Assembly (NCBI RefSeq): GCF_014857905.1
Contig: NZ_JACYXE010000009.1
Location: 124,001-188,000 of the forward strand
Direction of reading: 5' to 3'
DNA from: Agilicoccus flavus
Lineage (GTDB): Bacteria; Actinomycetota; Actinomycetes; Actinomycetales; Dermatophilaceae
DNA length: 64,000 bases
A model generated the notes under the pieces. That model was given only the letters and a program-made list of their open reading frames with translations, did no database searches and had not been told where the DNA came from. Made by a program: the position numbers and the translations under genes. Below, one piece after another: positions 7,595 through 17,297 of the stretch. How positions within the stretch are numbered: position 1 is the stretch's first letter; every line of letters begins with the position of its first letter.

Positions 7595-9022
7595 ATGAGC
7601 GAACCGAGCCCGCCCTTCGACTTCGTCGTCGTCGCCAACCGTCTGCCCGTCGACCGCGTCGAGGTGGCGGACGGGCAGACCGAGTGGCGACGCAGTCCCG
7701 GCGGTCTCGTCACCGCCATGGATTCGGTCATGCGCGGGCGCGACGGCGCCTGGGTGGGGTGGGCCGGCGACCCCGGGGACGCCCCGGAGCCCTTCGTCGA
7801 CGAGGGCATGTACCTCTGCCCGGTCGGCCTGTCGGCCGAGGACGTCCGCGACTATTACGAGGGCTTCTCGAACGACACCCTGTGGCCGATCTACCACGAC
7901 GTCATCGTCCCGGCGACGTTCCACCGGCGCTGGTGGGACGCCTACTGCCGGGTCAACGAGCGGTTCGCGCAGGCGGCGGCCGACGTCGCCGCGCAGGGCG
8001 CGACCGTGTGGGTGCACGACTACCAGCTCCAGCTCGTGCCCGCCCTCCTGCGAGAGCTCCGCCCCGACGTCCGCATCGGCTGGTTCGACCACATCCCGTT
8101 CCCCGCCGTCGAGCTGTTCGCCCAGCTCCCCTGGCGCGAGAAGATCATCGAGGGACTGCTCGGCGCCGACTACCTCGGCTTCCAGCGCACGGCCGACGCC
8201 GGCAACTTCGTGCGCGCGTGCCGGCAGCTGGCGGGCAAGAAGACGAGGGGCGACGTCGTCACGACCACGTCCGGCGAGACGACGCGCGAGGTCCGCGCGA
8301 GCGCCGTCCCGATCTCCATCGACTTCCGTCAGCTCGACGAGCTCGCCCGCTCCCCCGAGGTCCGCGCCCGGGCGCAGGAGATCCGCGAGTCGGTCGGCAA
8401 CCCGCGGGTGCTCATGCTCGGCGTAGACCGCCTCGACTACACCAAGGGGATCCGGCACCGGCTGAAGGCCTACCAGGAGCTTCTCGCCGACGGCCGCATC
8501 GCGCCCCCGGACGTCGGCCTCATCCAGGTGGCCGTGCCGAGCCGCGAGCGCGTCGACGCGTACCGGCACCTCAAGGAGGAGATCGAGGGCACGGTCGGCC
8601 GCATCAACGGCGACTACTCGACGGTGGGTGCGGCGGCCGTCCAGTACCTGCACCAGTCCTTCGACCGCGCCGAGATGGCCGCGATGTTCCAGGCCGCCGA
8701 CGTCATGCTCGTCACGCCCCTGCGCGACGGCATGAACCTCGTCGCCAAGGAGTACGTCACCTGTCGCGCCGACAACGGCGGCGCGCTGGTGCTCTCGGAG
8801 TTCACCGGCGCGGTCCACGAGCTGCGCAGCGGCGCCTACGTGCACAATCCGCACGACATCCAGGGCCTGAAGAACACGATCCTCCGGGCGATCTTCGACG
8901 ACGACCGGACCAAGCGCACGCGCATGCGATCGCTGCGCCGGCGCGTCCGCGACCACGACGTCCAGCGCTGGGCCTCGCGGTTCCTCGACGCGCTGGCCGC
9001 CGCCCCGGGCCGACCCGACTGA
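7595..9022 (+). CDS. otsA: Trehalose-6-phosphate synthase (UDP-forming)
   Basis: GT20 enzyme of 475 residues joining a UDP- or other NDP-glucose to glucose-6-phosphate in the cytoplasm. Visible motifs are VVVANRLPV at the N-terminus, [36 protein letters not shown] and [14 protein letters not shown], all hallmark OtsA blocks. The start at 7595 gives the usual family N-terminus; GAGGAG lies 14 bases before it, which is long. A -10-like TAGGAT at 7548-7553 precedes it. otsB follows after 47 bases and removes the phosphate, so the two form the OtsAB route to trehalose. Confidence 0.95.
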   Translation: MSEPSPPFDFVVVANRLPVDRVEVADGQTEWRRSPGGLVTAMDSVMRGRDGAWVGWAGDPGDAPEPFVDEGMYLCPVGLSAEDVRDYYEGFSNDTLWPIYHDVIVPATFHRRWWDAYCRVNERFAQAAADVAAQGATVWVHDYQLQLVPALLRELRPDVRIGWFDHIPFPAVELFAQLPWREKIIEGLLGADYLGFQRTADAGNFVRACRQLAGKKTRGDVVTTTSGETTREVRASAVPISIDFRQLDELARSPEVRARAQEIRESVGNPRVLMLGVDRLDYTKGIRHRLKAYQELLADGRIAPPDVGLIQVAVPSRERVDAYRHLKEEIEGTVGRINGDYSTVGAAAVQYLHQSFDRAEMAAMFQAADVMLVTPLRDGMNLVAKEYVTCRADNGGALVLSEFTGAVHELRSGAYVHNPHDIQGLKNTILRAIFDDDRTKRTRMRSLRRRVRDHDVQRWASRFLDALAAAPGRPD

Positions 9023-9069
9023 CGTCGAGCCGCCCCACCCCTCCCCCATCGGCGCAGACCGGAGCCACG

Positions 9070-9900
9070 ATGACCGAGACCACCGGGCCGCAGACCGGCC
9101 CCGATGTGCCGACCGACCTGCGGGAGCGCCTCGAGGCCGCGGCCCGGGCGGGGCGCGTCCTGTTCGCCACCGACTTCGACGGGGTGCTGGCCCCGCTGGG
9201 CGACGACCCGATGGCGGTGCGTCCCGTCGACGGGGCCATGGAGCTGCTGCGGACGGCGACCGAGCTCGAGGGGGTGACGGTCGCCGTCGTCTCGGGCCGG
9301 GACCTCCAGACCCTCGCGACGCTCACCTCGGCGGGCGGCGAAGACGACCCGATCGTGCTGCTCGGCAGCCACGGCGGCCAGGGCAGCCGCCCCGACCTGC
9401 TCGAACACCCGCCGTTGACCGACGCGCAGACCCGGGCCCTGTCCGACCTCGACGCCCGGCTCGTCGAGCTGGTCGAGGCCCACCCCGGCGCGCGCATCGA
9501 GCGCAAGCCGGCCGCCGTGGTCCTGCACACGCGCGGGATGGCCACGGAGGCGGGCGCCGCCGCGGGCGCCGCCGCCCTGTCGATCGGCGCGGCCGTCGAC
9601 GGCACCCACCCCCTGCAGGGCAAGGACGTCGTCGAGCTGGCGGTCACCGACGTCAGCAAGGGCACGGCCCTGGCTGCCGTCGGCGCCGCCCTGTCCGTCG
9701 ACGTCACGTGCTACTTCGGCGACGACGTCACCGACGAGACGGTCTTCACGATCCTCGACCCGGCCTCCGGGGACGTCACGGTCAAGGTCGGGGCGGGCGA
9801 CAGCGCCGCCGTGTGCCGCCTGCCCGACGAGCGCTCGGTCGCCGAGGCGTTCCGGGTCTTCGTCGAGGCCCGCACGGGGTCCTCGCCCGATACGCGCTGA
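9070..9900 (+). CDS. otsB: Trehalose-6-phosphate phosphatase
   Basis: HAD-superfamily phosphatase of 276 residues completing trehalose synthesis. The DxD nucleophile motif is ATDFDGVLAPL (D35, D37), the second HAD motif is VAVVSGRD, and the Mg-binding motif is YFGDDVTDETVF near residue 218. The insert between them matches the OtsB cap. It is directly downstream of otsA in the same direction. A short non-coding gap and then an ABC ATPase gene follow. Confidence 0.93.
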   Translation: MTETTGPQTGPDVPTDLRERLEAAARAGRVLFATDFDGVLAPLGDDPMAVRPVDGAMELLRTATELEGVTVAVVSGRDLQTLATLTSAGGEDDPIVLLGSHGGQGSRPDLLEHPPLTDAQTRALSDLDARLVELVEAHPGARIERKPAAVVLHTRGMATEAGAAAGAAALSIGAAVDGTHPLQGKDVVELAVTDVSKGTALAAVGAALSVDVTCYFGDDVTDETVFTILDPASGDVTVKVGAGDSAAVCRLPDERSVAEAFRVFVEARTGSSPDTR

Positions 9901-10087
9901 CCCTCGCCTCCGACGAGCTTTGCGCGAAACGCGGATTCCTGGTCCCGGTGTGTCGTCGCACACCCACGCAGGTGGCACGATGAGCACACCGCGCTGACCG
10001 GCGTGGCAAACGGCACATCGCCTGTGCCGGCCCTTTACAACGGATCGTCCGGCACGTTCCTGCCGGTGAAGGAAGGACAACGACGTC

Positions 10088-11167
10088 ATGGCCACGGTCA
10101 AGTACGACAATGCCACCCGCCTCTACCCGGGCAACGACAAGCCCTCGGTGGACGCCCTCGACATCGACATCGCGGACGGCGAATTCCTCGTCCTCGTCGG
10201 ACCCTCCGGCTGTGGCAAGTCCACCAGCCTGCGCATGCTCGCCGGCCTCGAGGAGGTCAACGGCGGTCGCATCCTCATCGACGACAAGGACGTGACGGAC
10301 CTCTCGCCCAAGGACCGCGACGTGGCGATGGTGTTCCAGAACTACGCGCTCTACCCGCACATGAGCGTCGCCGACAACATGGGCTTCGCGCTCAAGATCG
10401 CCGGCATCGACAAGGGCGAGATCCGCCGCCGCGTCGAGGAGGCCGCCAAGATCCTCGACCTCGAGCCCTACCTGGAGCGCAAGCCCAAGGCTCTCTCCGG
10501 TGGTCAGCGTCAGCGCGTCGCCATGGGTCGCGCCATCGTGCGTGAGCCCAAGGTCTTCCTCATGGACGAGCCGCTGTCCAACCTCGACGCCAAGCTGCGC
10601 GTGCAGACGCGCACGCAGATCGCGTCGCTGCAGCGCCGCCTGGGCATCACGACGGTCTACGTCACGCACGACCAGGTCGAGGCCATGACCATGGGTGACC
10701 GCGTCGCGGTCCTCAAGGACGGCATCCTCCAGCAGTGCGACAGCCCCCGTCGCATGTACGACCACCCGAACAACGTCTTCGTCGCGGGCTTCATCGGCTC
10801 GCCGGCCATGAACCTCTTCGAGGTCCCGGTCGCCGAGGGCGGCGTGAAGTTCGGCAACGGCGTGCACCCGGTCGACCGTTCCGTGCTCGGATCCACCGGC
10901 AACCGCATCACGCTCGGTGTCCGCCCCGAGGACCTCGAGGTCTCCGGTGAGGACGGCCTGCCCATCAACATCGACGTCGTCGAGGAGCTCGGCGCGGACG
11001 CCTACGTGTACGGCTCGGTCGCCGGCACCGACCCCGGCGACCGCCCGATCATCGCGCGCGTCGACGGCCGCCGGCCTCCGATGAAGGGCGACGTCATCCA
11101 CGTGAAGCCGAAGGCCGACCACGTGCACCTGTTCGACGTGGAGACGGGCCTGCGCCTCGGCGACTGA
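10088..11167 (+). CDS. Sugar ABC transporter ATP-binding protein, MsmK/UgpC/MalK type
   Basis: Cytoplasmic ATPase of 359 residues. Walker A is GPSGCGKST, the signature is ALSGGQRQR, and Walker B is VFLMDEPLSNLDAKLR. The C-terminal third is the TOBE/OB regulatory domain found in ATPases of carbohydrate importers (LGVRPEDLEV). In actinobacteria one such ATPase (MsiK-type) often energises several sugar importers encoded elsewhere. No permease or binding-protein genes are adjacent, which fits a shared ATPase. GAAGGA lies upstream of the start and a strong hairpin terminator follows. Confidence 0.92.
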   Translation: MATVKYDNATRLYPGNDKPSVDALDIDIADGEFLVLVGPSGCGKSTSLRMLAGLEEVNGGRILIDDKDVTDLSPKDRDVAMVFQNYALYPHMSVADNMGFALKIAGIDKGEIRRRVEEAAKILDLEPYLERKPKALSGGQRQRVAMGRAIVREPKVFLMDEPLSNLDAKLRVQTRTQIASLQRRLGITTVYVTHDQVEAMTMGDRVAVLKDGILQQCDSPRRMYDHPNNVFVAGFIGSPAMNLFEVPVAEGGVKFGNGVHPVDRSVLGSTGNRITLGVRPEDLEVSGEDGLPINIDVVEELGADAYVYGSVAGTDPGDRPIIARVDGRRPPMKGDVIHVKPKADHVHLFDVETGLRLGD

Positions 11168-11183
11168 CCCTCACCACCCGGCA

Positions 11184-11227
11184 CGCCGACGGGCCGTCCT
11201 CGTCTCCACGAGGGCGGCCCGTCGGCG
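11184..11227 (+). terminator. Strong hairpin terminator
   Basis: CGCCGACGGGCC-GTCCTCG is mirrored by CGAGGGC-GGCCCGTCGGCG around TCTCCA, about 17 bases after the ATPase stop. Stem of roughly 18 pairs. Confidence 0.8.
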
Positions 11228-11304
11228 TCCCCCGCCCGGGGTCCGCCCTCCGGCCGGAGGGGACTCTGGCCCGTGGACGTGCCGGCACGTGCCAGCATGG
11301 TGCG

Positions 11305-12552
11305 GTGGCGCTCAACATCACCGCGAACCGCGCAGACTCCACCCTGCTGGATCTGCCCTGGCACGAACCGCTCGAGGAGTGGGACCCAGCGCTGCTCGCG
11401 GCCCTGCCCCGGGGCATCTCCCGGCACGTCGTCCGCTTCGTCGAGGTGAGCGGGCGCGTCATCGCGGTCAAGGAGATCCGCGGCGACATCGCCCGGCGCG
11501 AGTACGACATGCTCCGTCAACTCCGCCGCCTCGAGATGCCGTGCGTGAAGGCGTACGGCGTCATCGACGGCCGCACCACCCCCGACGGCCGCGAGCTGGA
11601 CGCCTGCCTGCTCACCCGGCACCTGCAGTTCTCGCTGCCCTACCGCGCGTTGTTCAGCCAGCGGCTGCGGCCCGGCACGGCCGACAAGCTCCTCGACGCC
11701 CTCGCCGTCCTCCTCGTCCGCCTGCACCTGGCCGGCTTCTGGTGGGGCGACGTCTCCTTGTCGAACGCGCTCTTCCGCCGCGACGCGGACGCCTTCTCGG
11801 CCTACCTGGTCGACGCCGAGACCGGGCAGCTCCTTCCGGCGCTGTCCGACGGGCAGCGGGAGCACGACCTCGACATCGCCCGCGTCAACATCGCCGGGGA
11901 GCTCATGGACCTCGAGGCCGGCGGCGTCCTCGAGGAGGGCGCCGACCCGATCCTCATCTCCCGCCGCATGGTCGCCCGCTACGAGCAGCTGTGGGGCGAG
12001 CTCACCGAGGTCGAGCGGTTCGAGACCGGCGACAAGTGGCGGGTCGACGAGCGGATCCGGCGCCTCAACCAGATCGGGTTCGACGTGGACGAGCTCGCGA
12101 TCTCGACCGACCTCGACGGCACGACGATCCAGATCCAGCCCAAGGTCGTCGACGCCGGCCACCACTCCCGCCGCCTCATGCGCCTGACCGGGCTCGACGT
12201 CGAGGAGAACCAGGCCCGCCGCCTGCTCAACGACCTCGACGCCTATCAGGCCGCGGTCGGCCGTCAGAACGACAGCGACGAGATGGTCGCCCACGACTGG
12301 ATGCGCGAGGTGTACGAACCCATCGCCGCGAACATCCCGCGCGACCTCGCCCGCAAGCTCGAACCCGCCCAGGTGTTCCACGAGGTCCTCGAACATCGCT
12401 GGTACCTGTCGGAGCGTCACGACATGGACGTCACCACCCAGTGGGCCTTCGCCGACTACCTCGCGGAGGTCCTCCCGGCCAAGCCGGACGAGCAGTCGGT
12501 GGTCGGGGTCGACACCGTCGAGATGCCCGTCATCGCCCTGTTCGACGACTGA
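11305..12552 (+). CDS. DUF4032 domain-containing protein
   Basis: Protein of 415 residues. Its first half resembles a lipopolysaccharide-kinase-like fold (HVVRFVEVSGRVIAVKEI, with a putative ATP Lys, then FWWGDVSLSNALF as a possible catalytic-loop relative and DAETGQLLP as a possible metal motif). The second half matches the actinobacterial DUF4032 pattern. The function is unknown; kinase activity is speculative. The start is GTG at 11305, six bases after a weak CAGCAT hexamer, so the message may be leaderless. It converges with rlmB across a 60-base gap. Confidence 0.8.
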   Translation: MALNITANRADSTLLDLPWHEPLEEWDPALLAALPRGISRHVVRFVEVSGRVIAVKEIRGDIARREYDMLRQLRRLEMPCVKAYGVIDGRTTPDGRELDACLLTRHLQFSLPYRALFSQRLRPGTADKLLDALAVLLVRLHLAGFWWGDVSLSNALFRRDADAFSAYLVDAETGQLLPALSDGQREHDLDIARVNIAGELMDLEAGGVLEEGADPILISRRMVARYEQLWGELTEVERFETGDKWRVDERIRRLNQIGFDVDELAISTDLDGTTIQIQPKVVDAGHHSRRLMRLTGLDVEENQARRLLNDLDAYQAAVGRQNDSDEMVAHDWMREVYEPIAANIPRDLARKLEPAQVFHEVLEHRWYLSERHDMDVTTQWAFADYLAEVLPAKPDEQSVVGVDTVEMPVIALFDD

Positions 12553-12615
12553 GCCCGTCGACGCCCCCGACCGCTCGGCCCGGCCGCTCGATCCGCTGTC
12601 CAGCGCTCGGACGGG

Positions 12616-13575
12616 TCAGCGCTGAGCCCGGGAGCGGGCGATCTCGTACAGCGTCACACCGGCCGCGATGCCGGCGTTGAGGGACTCCATCTCGCCCGCC
12701 ATCGGGATCGACACGATCTGGTCGCACGTCTCGCGCACGAGCCGCGAGAGGCCCTTGCCCTCGGAACCGACGACGACGACCAGCGGCTCGTCGGCGAGCG
12801 CGAGGCCCGGGAGGCTGACGTCGCCGTCCATGTCCAGCCCGACGACGAAGAAGCCGGCCTTGCGGAAGTCCTCCAGCGCGCGGGTGAGGTTCGTCGCCTG
12901 GGCCACGGGGACGCGGGCGGCCGCACCGGCGCTCGTCTTCCACGCCGACGCCGTCATGCCCACCGAGCGGCGCTCGGGCACGACGACGCCGTGCCCACCG
13001 AACGCGGCCACCGAGCGGATGACGGCCCCGAGGTTGCGGGGGTCGGTGATGCCGTCCAGCGCGACGACGAGCGGCACACCGGGCAGGTCGGGGTCGTGCA
13101 GGTCGCGGCAGTCGACGTATTCGTACGGGGGCACCTGGACGGCCAGGCCCTGGTGGGTCGCCCCGTCCGTGAGTCGGTCGAGCTCACCGCGCGGGGTCTC
13201 GAGGGTGGGGATGCCGCGCTGCGTGGCGAGCGTGATGGCCTCCCGGACGCGGTCGTCGGAGTCGATGCGGCTCGCGACGTACAGCGTCGAGGCCGGGACG
13301 TGGGCGCGCAGGGCCTCGACCACGGGGTTGCGCCCCGCGACGATCTCGCTCGAACCCTTGGGGCGTCGGGTCGGGCGCCGCCCCGGCGCCGACGTCTGCC
13401 GCTTGTCGTCGCGCTTCGACTGCTTGTGCGCCTTGTGGTTGACGCGGTCCTCGGCCTTGGGGGTCGGGCCGCGGCCCTCGAGACCGCGACGGCGCTGACC
13501 GCCGCTGCCGACGGTCGCGCCCTTCTTGGAACCGCCGCGGCGCGTGGCGCCGGGGCGGTGGGCGTTACCGGCCAT
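12616..13575 (-). CDS. rlmB: 23S rRNA (guanosine-2251-2'-O)-methyltransferase
   Basis: SPOUT-fold rRNA methyltransferase of 319 residues. A basic N-terminal extension of about 85 residues precedes the TrmH-type substrate-binding domain ([14 protein letters not shown]). The catalytic domain shows the three SpoU motifs: [26 protein letters not shown] and [17 protein letters not shown], which contain the knot and the SAM site. It uses SAM to modify G2251 in the peptidyl-transferase P loop. The gene starts six bases after the cysS stop, so the two are an operon as in mycobacteria. Confidence 0.92.
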   Translation of the reverse strand: MAGNAHRPGATRRGGSKKGATVGSGGQRRRGLEGRGPTPKAEDRVNHKAHKQSKRDDKRQTSAPGRRPTRRPKGSSEIVAGRNPVVEALRAHVPASTLYVASRIDSDDRVREAITLATQRGIPTLETPRGELDRLTDGATHQGLAVQVPPYEYVDCRDLHDPDLPGVPLVVALDGITDPRNLGAVIRSVAAFGGHGVVVPERRSVGMTASAWKTSAGAAARVPVAQATNLTRALEDFRKAGFFVVGLDMDGDVSLPGLALADEPLVVVVGSEGKGLSRLVRETCDQIVSIPMAGEMESLNAGIAAGVTLYEIARSRAQR

Positions 13576-13581
13576 GGCCGA

Positions 13582-15048
13582 TCACCGGCCTTCCTGCTGG
13601 GTGTCGGGAGTCCGGGCCAGGCTCCACCTGGCCCCGGACGGGGTGTCCTCCACGGCGATGCCGGCCGCGACGAGCTGGTCGCGGATGGCGTCGGCGGAGG
13701 CGAAGTCACGTTCGCGGCGGGCCTGGGCGCGGGCGGCCAGGCGGTCCGCGACGAGGGCGTCGAGGGCGGCGTGGGCGTCCGAGCCGCCGCGCTCGCCCTC
13801 GCCCCAGACCGGGTCCTCGGGGTCGATGCCGAGCACGCGGGTCATCGCCCGGACCGCGGTCGCGGCGGCAGCGGCCGCCTCGGGGTCGCCGTCGTCTAGG
13901 GCGGAGTTGCCGGCGCGCACGGTGTCGTGGACGACGGCGAGCGCCCCGGAGACGTTGAGGTCGTCGTCCATCGCCTCACGGAACGCGGCAGGGAACGGGT
14001 CGGCGGACACGTCGGCGGCCGCGCCTCCCGTGCCGGGCGCGTCGGCCAGGTCACCGGCGCGCCTCAGGAAGCCCTCGATGCGCTCGACGGCGCTCGTGGC
14101 CTCCTCGAGCGAGGTGGGCTGGTACTCGATCGTCGAGCGGTAGTGGGAGGCCCCGAGGTAGTAGCGCAGCGCGAGCGGGCGGGTCGTGCGCGTCACCTCG
14201 GCCACCGTCATGCCGTTCCCGAGCGACTTGCTCATCTTCTCGCCGGCGGCGGTCAGCCACGCGTTGTGCATCCAGTAGCGCGCGAAACCGAGCCCGGCGG
14301 CGTGGGACTGCGCCTGCTCGTTCTCGTGGTGCGGGAAGCGCAGGTCGACGGCGCCGCCGTGGATGTCGAACGTGTCGCCCAGGTACTTGCGCGCCATCGC
14401 CGAGCACTCGAGGTGCCACCCGGGCCGCCCGCGGCCGTACGGGGTGGGCCAGCTCGCCGTCTCGGGGTCGCCCTCCTTGTGCCCCTTCCACAGCGCAAAG
14501 TCGCGCGGGTCGCGCTTGCCGCGCGGGTCGGCGTCGGCGGCGGCCTCCATGTCGTCGATCGACTGGTTCGTCAGCGAGCCGTACTCGGGGAACGACCGCA
14601 CGTCGAAGTAGACGGCGCCGCTCCCGTCCTGCGCCGCGTAGGCGTGCCCGCGCTCGACGAGGGCGTCCATGAGCTCGACCATCTCGGTGACGTGACCCGT
14701 CGCGCGCGGCTCGTACGTCGGAGCCGCGACCCCGAGGGTCTCGAGGGCGTGCGCCGTCTCGAGCTCGTGACGGTAGCTCCAGGCCCACCACGGAGCGCCG
14801 GCGTCGGCCGCCTTGCGCAGGATCTTGTCGTCGATGTCGGTGACGTTGCGGACGAGGGTCACCTCGTAACCGTGACCCAGCTCGAGCCACCGCCGCAGGA
14901 TGTCGAACGCGACGGCGAACCGCATGTGACCGATGTGCGGGGTCCCCTGGGTGGTGAGCCCGCAGATGTACATGCCGACCCGGCCCTCGGACAGGGGGTG
15001 GAACTCCCGCAGCTCGCGGGCGGCCGTGTCGAACAGATGCAGACTCAC
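13582..15048 (-). CDS. cysS: Cysteinyl-tRNA synthetase
   Basis: Class I aminoacyl-tRNA synthetase of 488 residues charging tRNA-Cys. The HIGH motif (PHIGHMR), the zinc-site region with HLECSAMA, and KMSKSLGN are all present, with the DALR-like C-terminal helical domain. Length and gene order (upstream of rlmB) separate it from the paralogous mycothiol ligase MshC. The block before HIGH reads CGLTTQG where the family usually has CGPTVQG or CGPTVYD. Whether this matters is unknown; the zinc-ligand Cys is retained. Confidence 0.93.
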   Translation of the reverse strand: MSLHLFDTAARELREFHPLSEGRVGMYICGLTTQGTPHIGHMRFAVAFDILRRWLELGHGYEVTLVRNVTDIDDKILRKAADAGAPWWAWSYRHELETAHALETLGVAAPTYEPRATGHVTEMVELMDALVERGHAYAAQDGSGAVYFDVRSFPEYGSLTNQSIDDMEAAADADPRGKRDPRDFALWKGHKEGDPETASWPTPYGRGRPGWHLECSAMARKYLGDTFDIHGGAVDLRFPHHENEQAQSHAAGLGFARYWMHNAWLTAAGEKMSKSLGNGMTVAEVTRTTRPLALRYYLGASHYRSTIEYQPTSLEEATSAVERIEGFLRRAGDLADAPGTGGAAADVSADPFPAAFREAMDDDLNVSGALAVVHDTVRAGNSALDDGDPEAAAAAATAVRAMTRVLGIDPEDPVWGEGERGGSDAHAALDALVADRLAARAQARRERDFASADAIRDQLVAAGIAVEDTPSGARWSLARTPDTQQEGR

Positions 15049-15144
15049 GAACTGGAGCCTACCGGGCGCCGACCCCGCCCCCGACGGGTGCGCAGGTCAC
15101 GCGCAGGCGTGTGCGGACTCTTCTGTCGCGCTCAGCCTGCAGGG

Positions 15145-15750
15145 TCACCACTCCGAGGCGTCGGGGTCGATCTCCCCGCGGGCGGCGGCAAGGAGCGCCG
15201 GGACCGTCTGCAGCTCGCCCCAGACGAGGCCCTCGGGCCGCGTCTGGATCGCGACCCGCGTGGCGTCGTGGGGGCGGACGACGAGCTGGCCCGCCTCGGC
15301 GGCGTCGATGTGGTCGAGCAGACGCAGGTCGGCGGCGTCGGTCTCGACGGTCCAGCGGCGCCACGGCGCCGCCCAGGCTCGGCGCAGCCATTCCGGCGCG
15401 TCGGCCGGGGCCGGGGTCGCCGGGTCGTTCAGGCGCGCCTCGAGCACGGCGCGGTCGACGAGGGTCTCGTCGCCGTCGAGGATCGGCGAGGGCCGCAGGC
15501 CGGCGAACCGGCCGAGGACGAGCGGCAGGGCGTCGGCGGGCTCGGTCCGGGGACCGTCCGGGCCCTCGACGAGGACCGCGCCGGCGGTGACCGCGACGCG
15601 GGTCCGGACGACGCCGGCGGCACTGCGCTCGACGAGCGTGAGGACCTGCGGGTCAGCGGCGGGGCCGCCTGTGACGCCGGCGATGCCCTCGGCAGTGGTC
15701 TCGGTGGTGGCGTTCGGGTCGGCGGTGGCCCGCCCGGTGACGGCGCTCAC
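15145..15750 (-). CDS. Hypothetical protein, second gene of a coupled pair
   Basis: Protein of 201 residues that I do not recognise. After a Thr/Ala-rich start of about 40 residues it contains a likely beta-rich stretch (VLTLVERSAAGVVRTRVAV, then GAVLVEGPDGPRTEP) and a C-terminal Trp-rich segment (WLRRAWAAPWRRWTVETD). No signal peptide or membrane segment is seen. The GTG start overlaps the stop of the preceding gene as GTGA, so the two are translationally coupled. It lies upstream of cysS with a gap of about 95 bases. Confidence 0.7.
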   Translation of the reverse strand: MSAVTGRATADPNATTETTAEGIAGVTGGPAADPQVLTLVERSAAGVVRTRVAVTAGAVLVEGPDGPRTEPADALPLVLGRFAGLRPSPILDGDETLVDRAVLEARLNDPATPAPADAPEWLRRAWAAPWRRWTVETDAADLRLLDHIDAAEAGQLVVRPHDATRVAIQTRPEGLVWGELQTVPALLAAARGEIDPDASEW

Positions 15751-16235
15751 GCCCCGGCCCCGGTCTCGACCGCGAGGCGCCCGACGATCGAGGCGACCTG
15801 CTCCTCGATGTGGAGCAGGTCGACGAGCCGGCAGTCGACCTCGACCTGGATGCGCAGGCCCTCGTGCGTGAAGAGGTAGACGTCGTGGGCCAGCGTCTCG
15901 GGACCCTCGACGTGCGCGGTCTGCACATAGCGACCCTCGCCGAAACGCACGTGGGGCCAGATGTCGCACCCGGCGACGAGACGGTCGGGGCGCTCGGTGA
16001 CGAGACGGCCGATCAACGCCTGGGTCGCGGCGTCGAGACCGGCGGCGTCGCGGGAGACGCTGAGGCGCAGCTCCGGGCGGGGACCGTCGCCGCGGCGGGG
16101 ACCGAGCAGGACGGCGACCCGGTCGATCTGCGCGGTCCACCCCTGCGGCAGATCACCGAGGACGACGAGGCCCGGTTCGGTGGACGGGTGCGGCAGCCGC
16201 GCGACCGAGGTCGCCGCGGAGACGTGCTGTGACAT
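15747..16235 (-). CDS. Hypothetical protein, first gene of a coupled pair
   Basis: Protein of 162 residues with no recognised domain. It alternates likely beta strands and helices: GLVVLGDLPQGWTAQIDRVA, then LRLSVSRDAA, then DIWPHVRFGEGRYVQTAHV, then IQVEVDCRLVDLLHIEEQVA. The pattern of strands with a C-terminal helix ending in a repeated hydrophobic I/V is loosely like the Mog1/PsbP fold of actinobacterial LpqN-type proteins, but it has no signal peptide; treat this as a guess. The start at 16235 has GGAGGAA seven bases upstream. It is coupled by GTGA to the next unknown gene. Confidence 0.7.
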   Translation of the reverse strand: MSQHVSAATSVARLPHPSTEPGLVVLGDLPQGWTAQIDRVAVLLGPRRGDGPRPELRLSVSRDAAGLDAATQALIGRLVTERPDRLVAGCDIWPHVRFGEGRYVQTAHVEGPETLAHDVYLFTHEGLRIQVEVDCRLVDLLHIEEQVASIVGRLAVETGAGA

Positions 16236-16637
16236 GGATGTTCCTCCCCCTTCGAACGGCTCATACGCGACCACGCGGGCGCCGACCCCCCAGCCGGTGA
16301 TGCCTCGCGTTCGCCCGTGCGGGCGAGGTCGTCGATATGCGCGGCCGCGGTCGGCCGCTCGCGTCCGTGTGGCCCCTCTCCCCCGCGTCGATCCGCATGG
16401 ATCGGGGGCGATCGTGGCACCGCCGGACGGATCCATCATGCCCGAGCGCCGTGGGACTCGTCCACCCGTCCTGAACGAGCGTTCCGGTTCTCGCGGCGCT
16501 CGACCGCGCCCACGACACTGCGGCCGGAGCCGGCCGAACACGCGAACGGGGACTCCCGACAAGCACTTTCGCGTCGGGAGCCGCCGATCGACCGAATCGG
16601 ATCACGATCAGGTCACGATCTGATCACGGTTAGGGTC
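16236..16637. other. 400-base intergenic region with ATCACGATC repeats
   Basis: Separates the MBL-hydrolase stop from the unknown pair. Positions 16597-16629 hold tandem related units (GGATCACGATCA, GGTCACGATCT, GATCACGGTTA), including GATCAG/CTGATC inverted arms. The rest is likely the promoter of the unknown pair, but no clear -10 was identified. Confidence 0.45.
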
Positions 16638-17297
16638 TCAGTGGCCGCGGTCGATCCACTCCTGTCGGTCCGGCGCCTCGGCGCCGATCGTCGTCGCGTC
16701 GCCGTGGCCGGTGAGGACGAGGGTCTCGCTCGGCAGGGTGAGCAGCCGGCCGCTGATGGACTCGACGATCGTCGGGAAGTCGCTGAACGACCGCCCGGTC
16801 GCCCCGGGGCCGCCCTGGAACAGGGTGTCGCCGCTGAAGACGGCCGACAGCGCCGGGGCGTGGAAGCAGCACGCCCCGGGGGCGTGGCCCGGCGTGTGCA
16901 GGACCCGCAGCCGCAGATCGCCCACCTCGATCACCTGGCCGTCGGACAGCTCGCCCTCGGGCGGGGAGTCGTAGACCCGGGCGTACAGCTCGGCGTCGTC
17001 GGGGTGGAGAAGGCGCGGGGCGCCGGTGACGTCGTGCAGCTCGCCGGCGACGTCGATGTGGTCGTCGTGGGCGTGGGTGAGCAGGATCGCGCGCACCACG
17101 CGACCGTCGACCGCGTCGAGGATGGCGCGGGCGTCGTGCGCGGCGTCGACGACGACGCACTCGTCGTCGTCGCCCACGACGTAGACGTTGTTGTCGACCT
17201 CCCACGTCCCCCCGTCGAGGCTGAACGTGCCCGACGTGACGACCTGGTCGACGCGGATGCCCTCCACCTGGGCCGGGGTCGTGACACGGGTGCTCAC
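16638..17297 (-). CDS. MBL-fold metallo-hydrolase partnered with MscR
   Basis: Metallo-beta-lactamase-fold hydrolase of 219 residues. The metal site HxHxDH appears as THAHDDHID, with further ligands in [16 protein letters not shown] and LTGHGD, so it should be a two-metal, glyoxalase-II-like enzyme. It overlaps mscR by GTGA and is co-translated with it. Mycobacterium has the same pairing beside mscR. A role in hydrolysing S-formylmycothiol to formate and mycothiol is a reasonable inference, not shown by sequence. Confidence 0.88.
   Translation of the reverse strand: MSTRVTTPAQVEGIRVDQVVTSGTFSLDGGTWEVDNNVYVVGDDDECVVVDAAHDARAILDAVDGRVVRAILLTHAHDDHIDVAGELHDVTGAPRLLHPDDAELYARVYDSPPEGELSDGQVIEVGDLRLRVLHTPGHAPGACCFHAPALSAVFSGDTLFQGGPGATGRSFSDFPTIVESISGRLLTLPSETLVLTGHGDATTIGAEAPDRQEWIDRGH

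Noticed and set aside
13582-15048. MshC (mycothiol ligase) instead of CysS
   Set aside because: The protein has full CysS length, the C-terminal helical domain, and sits upstream of rlmB as cysS does.
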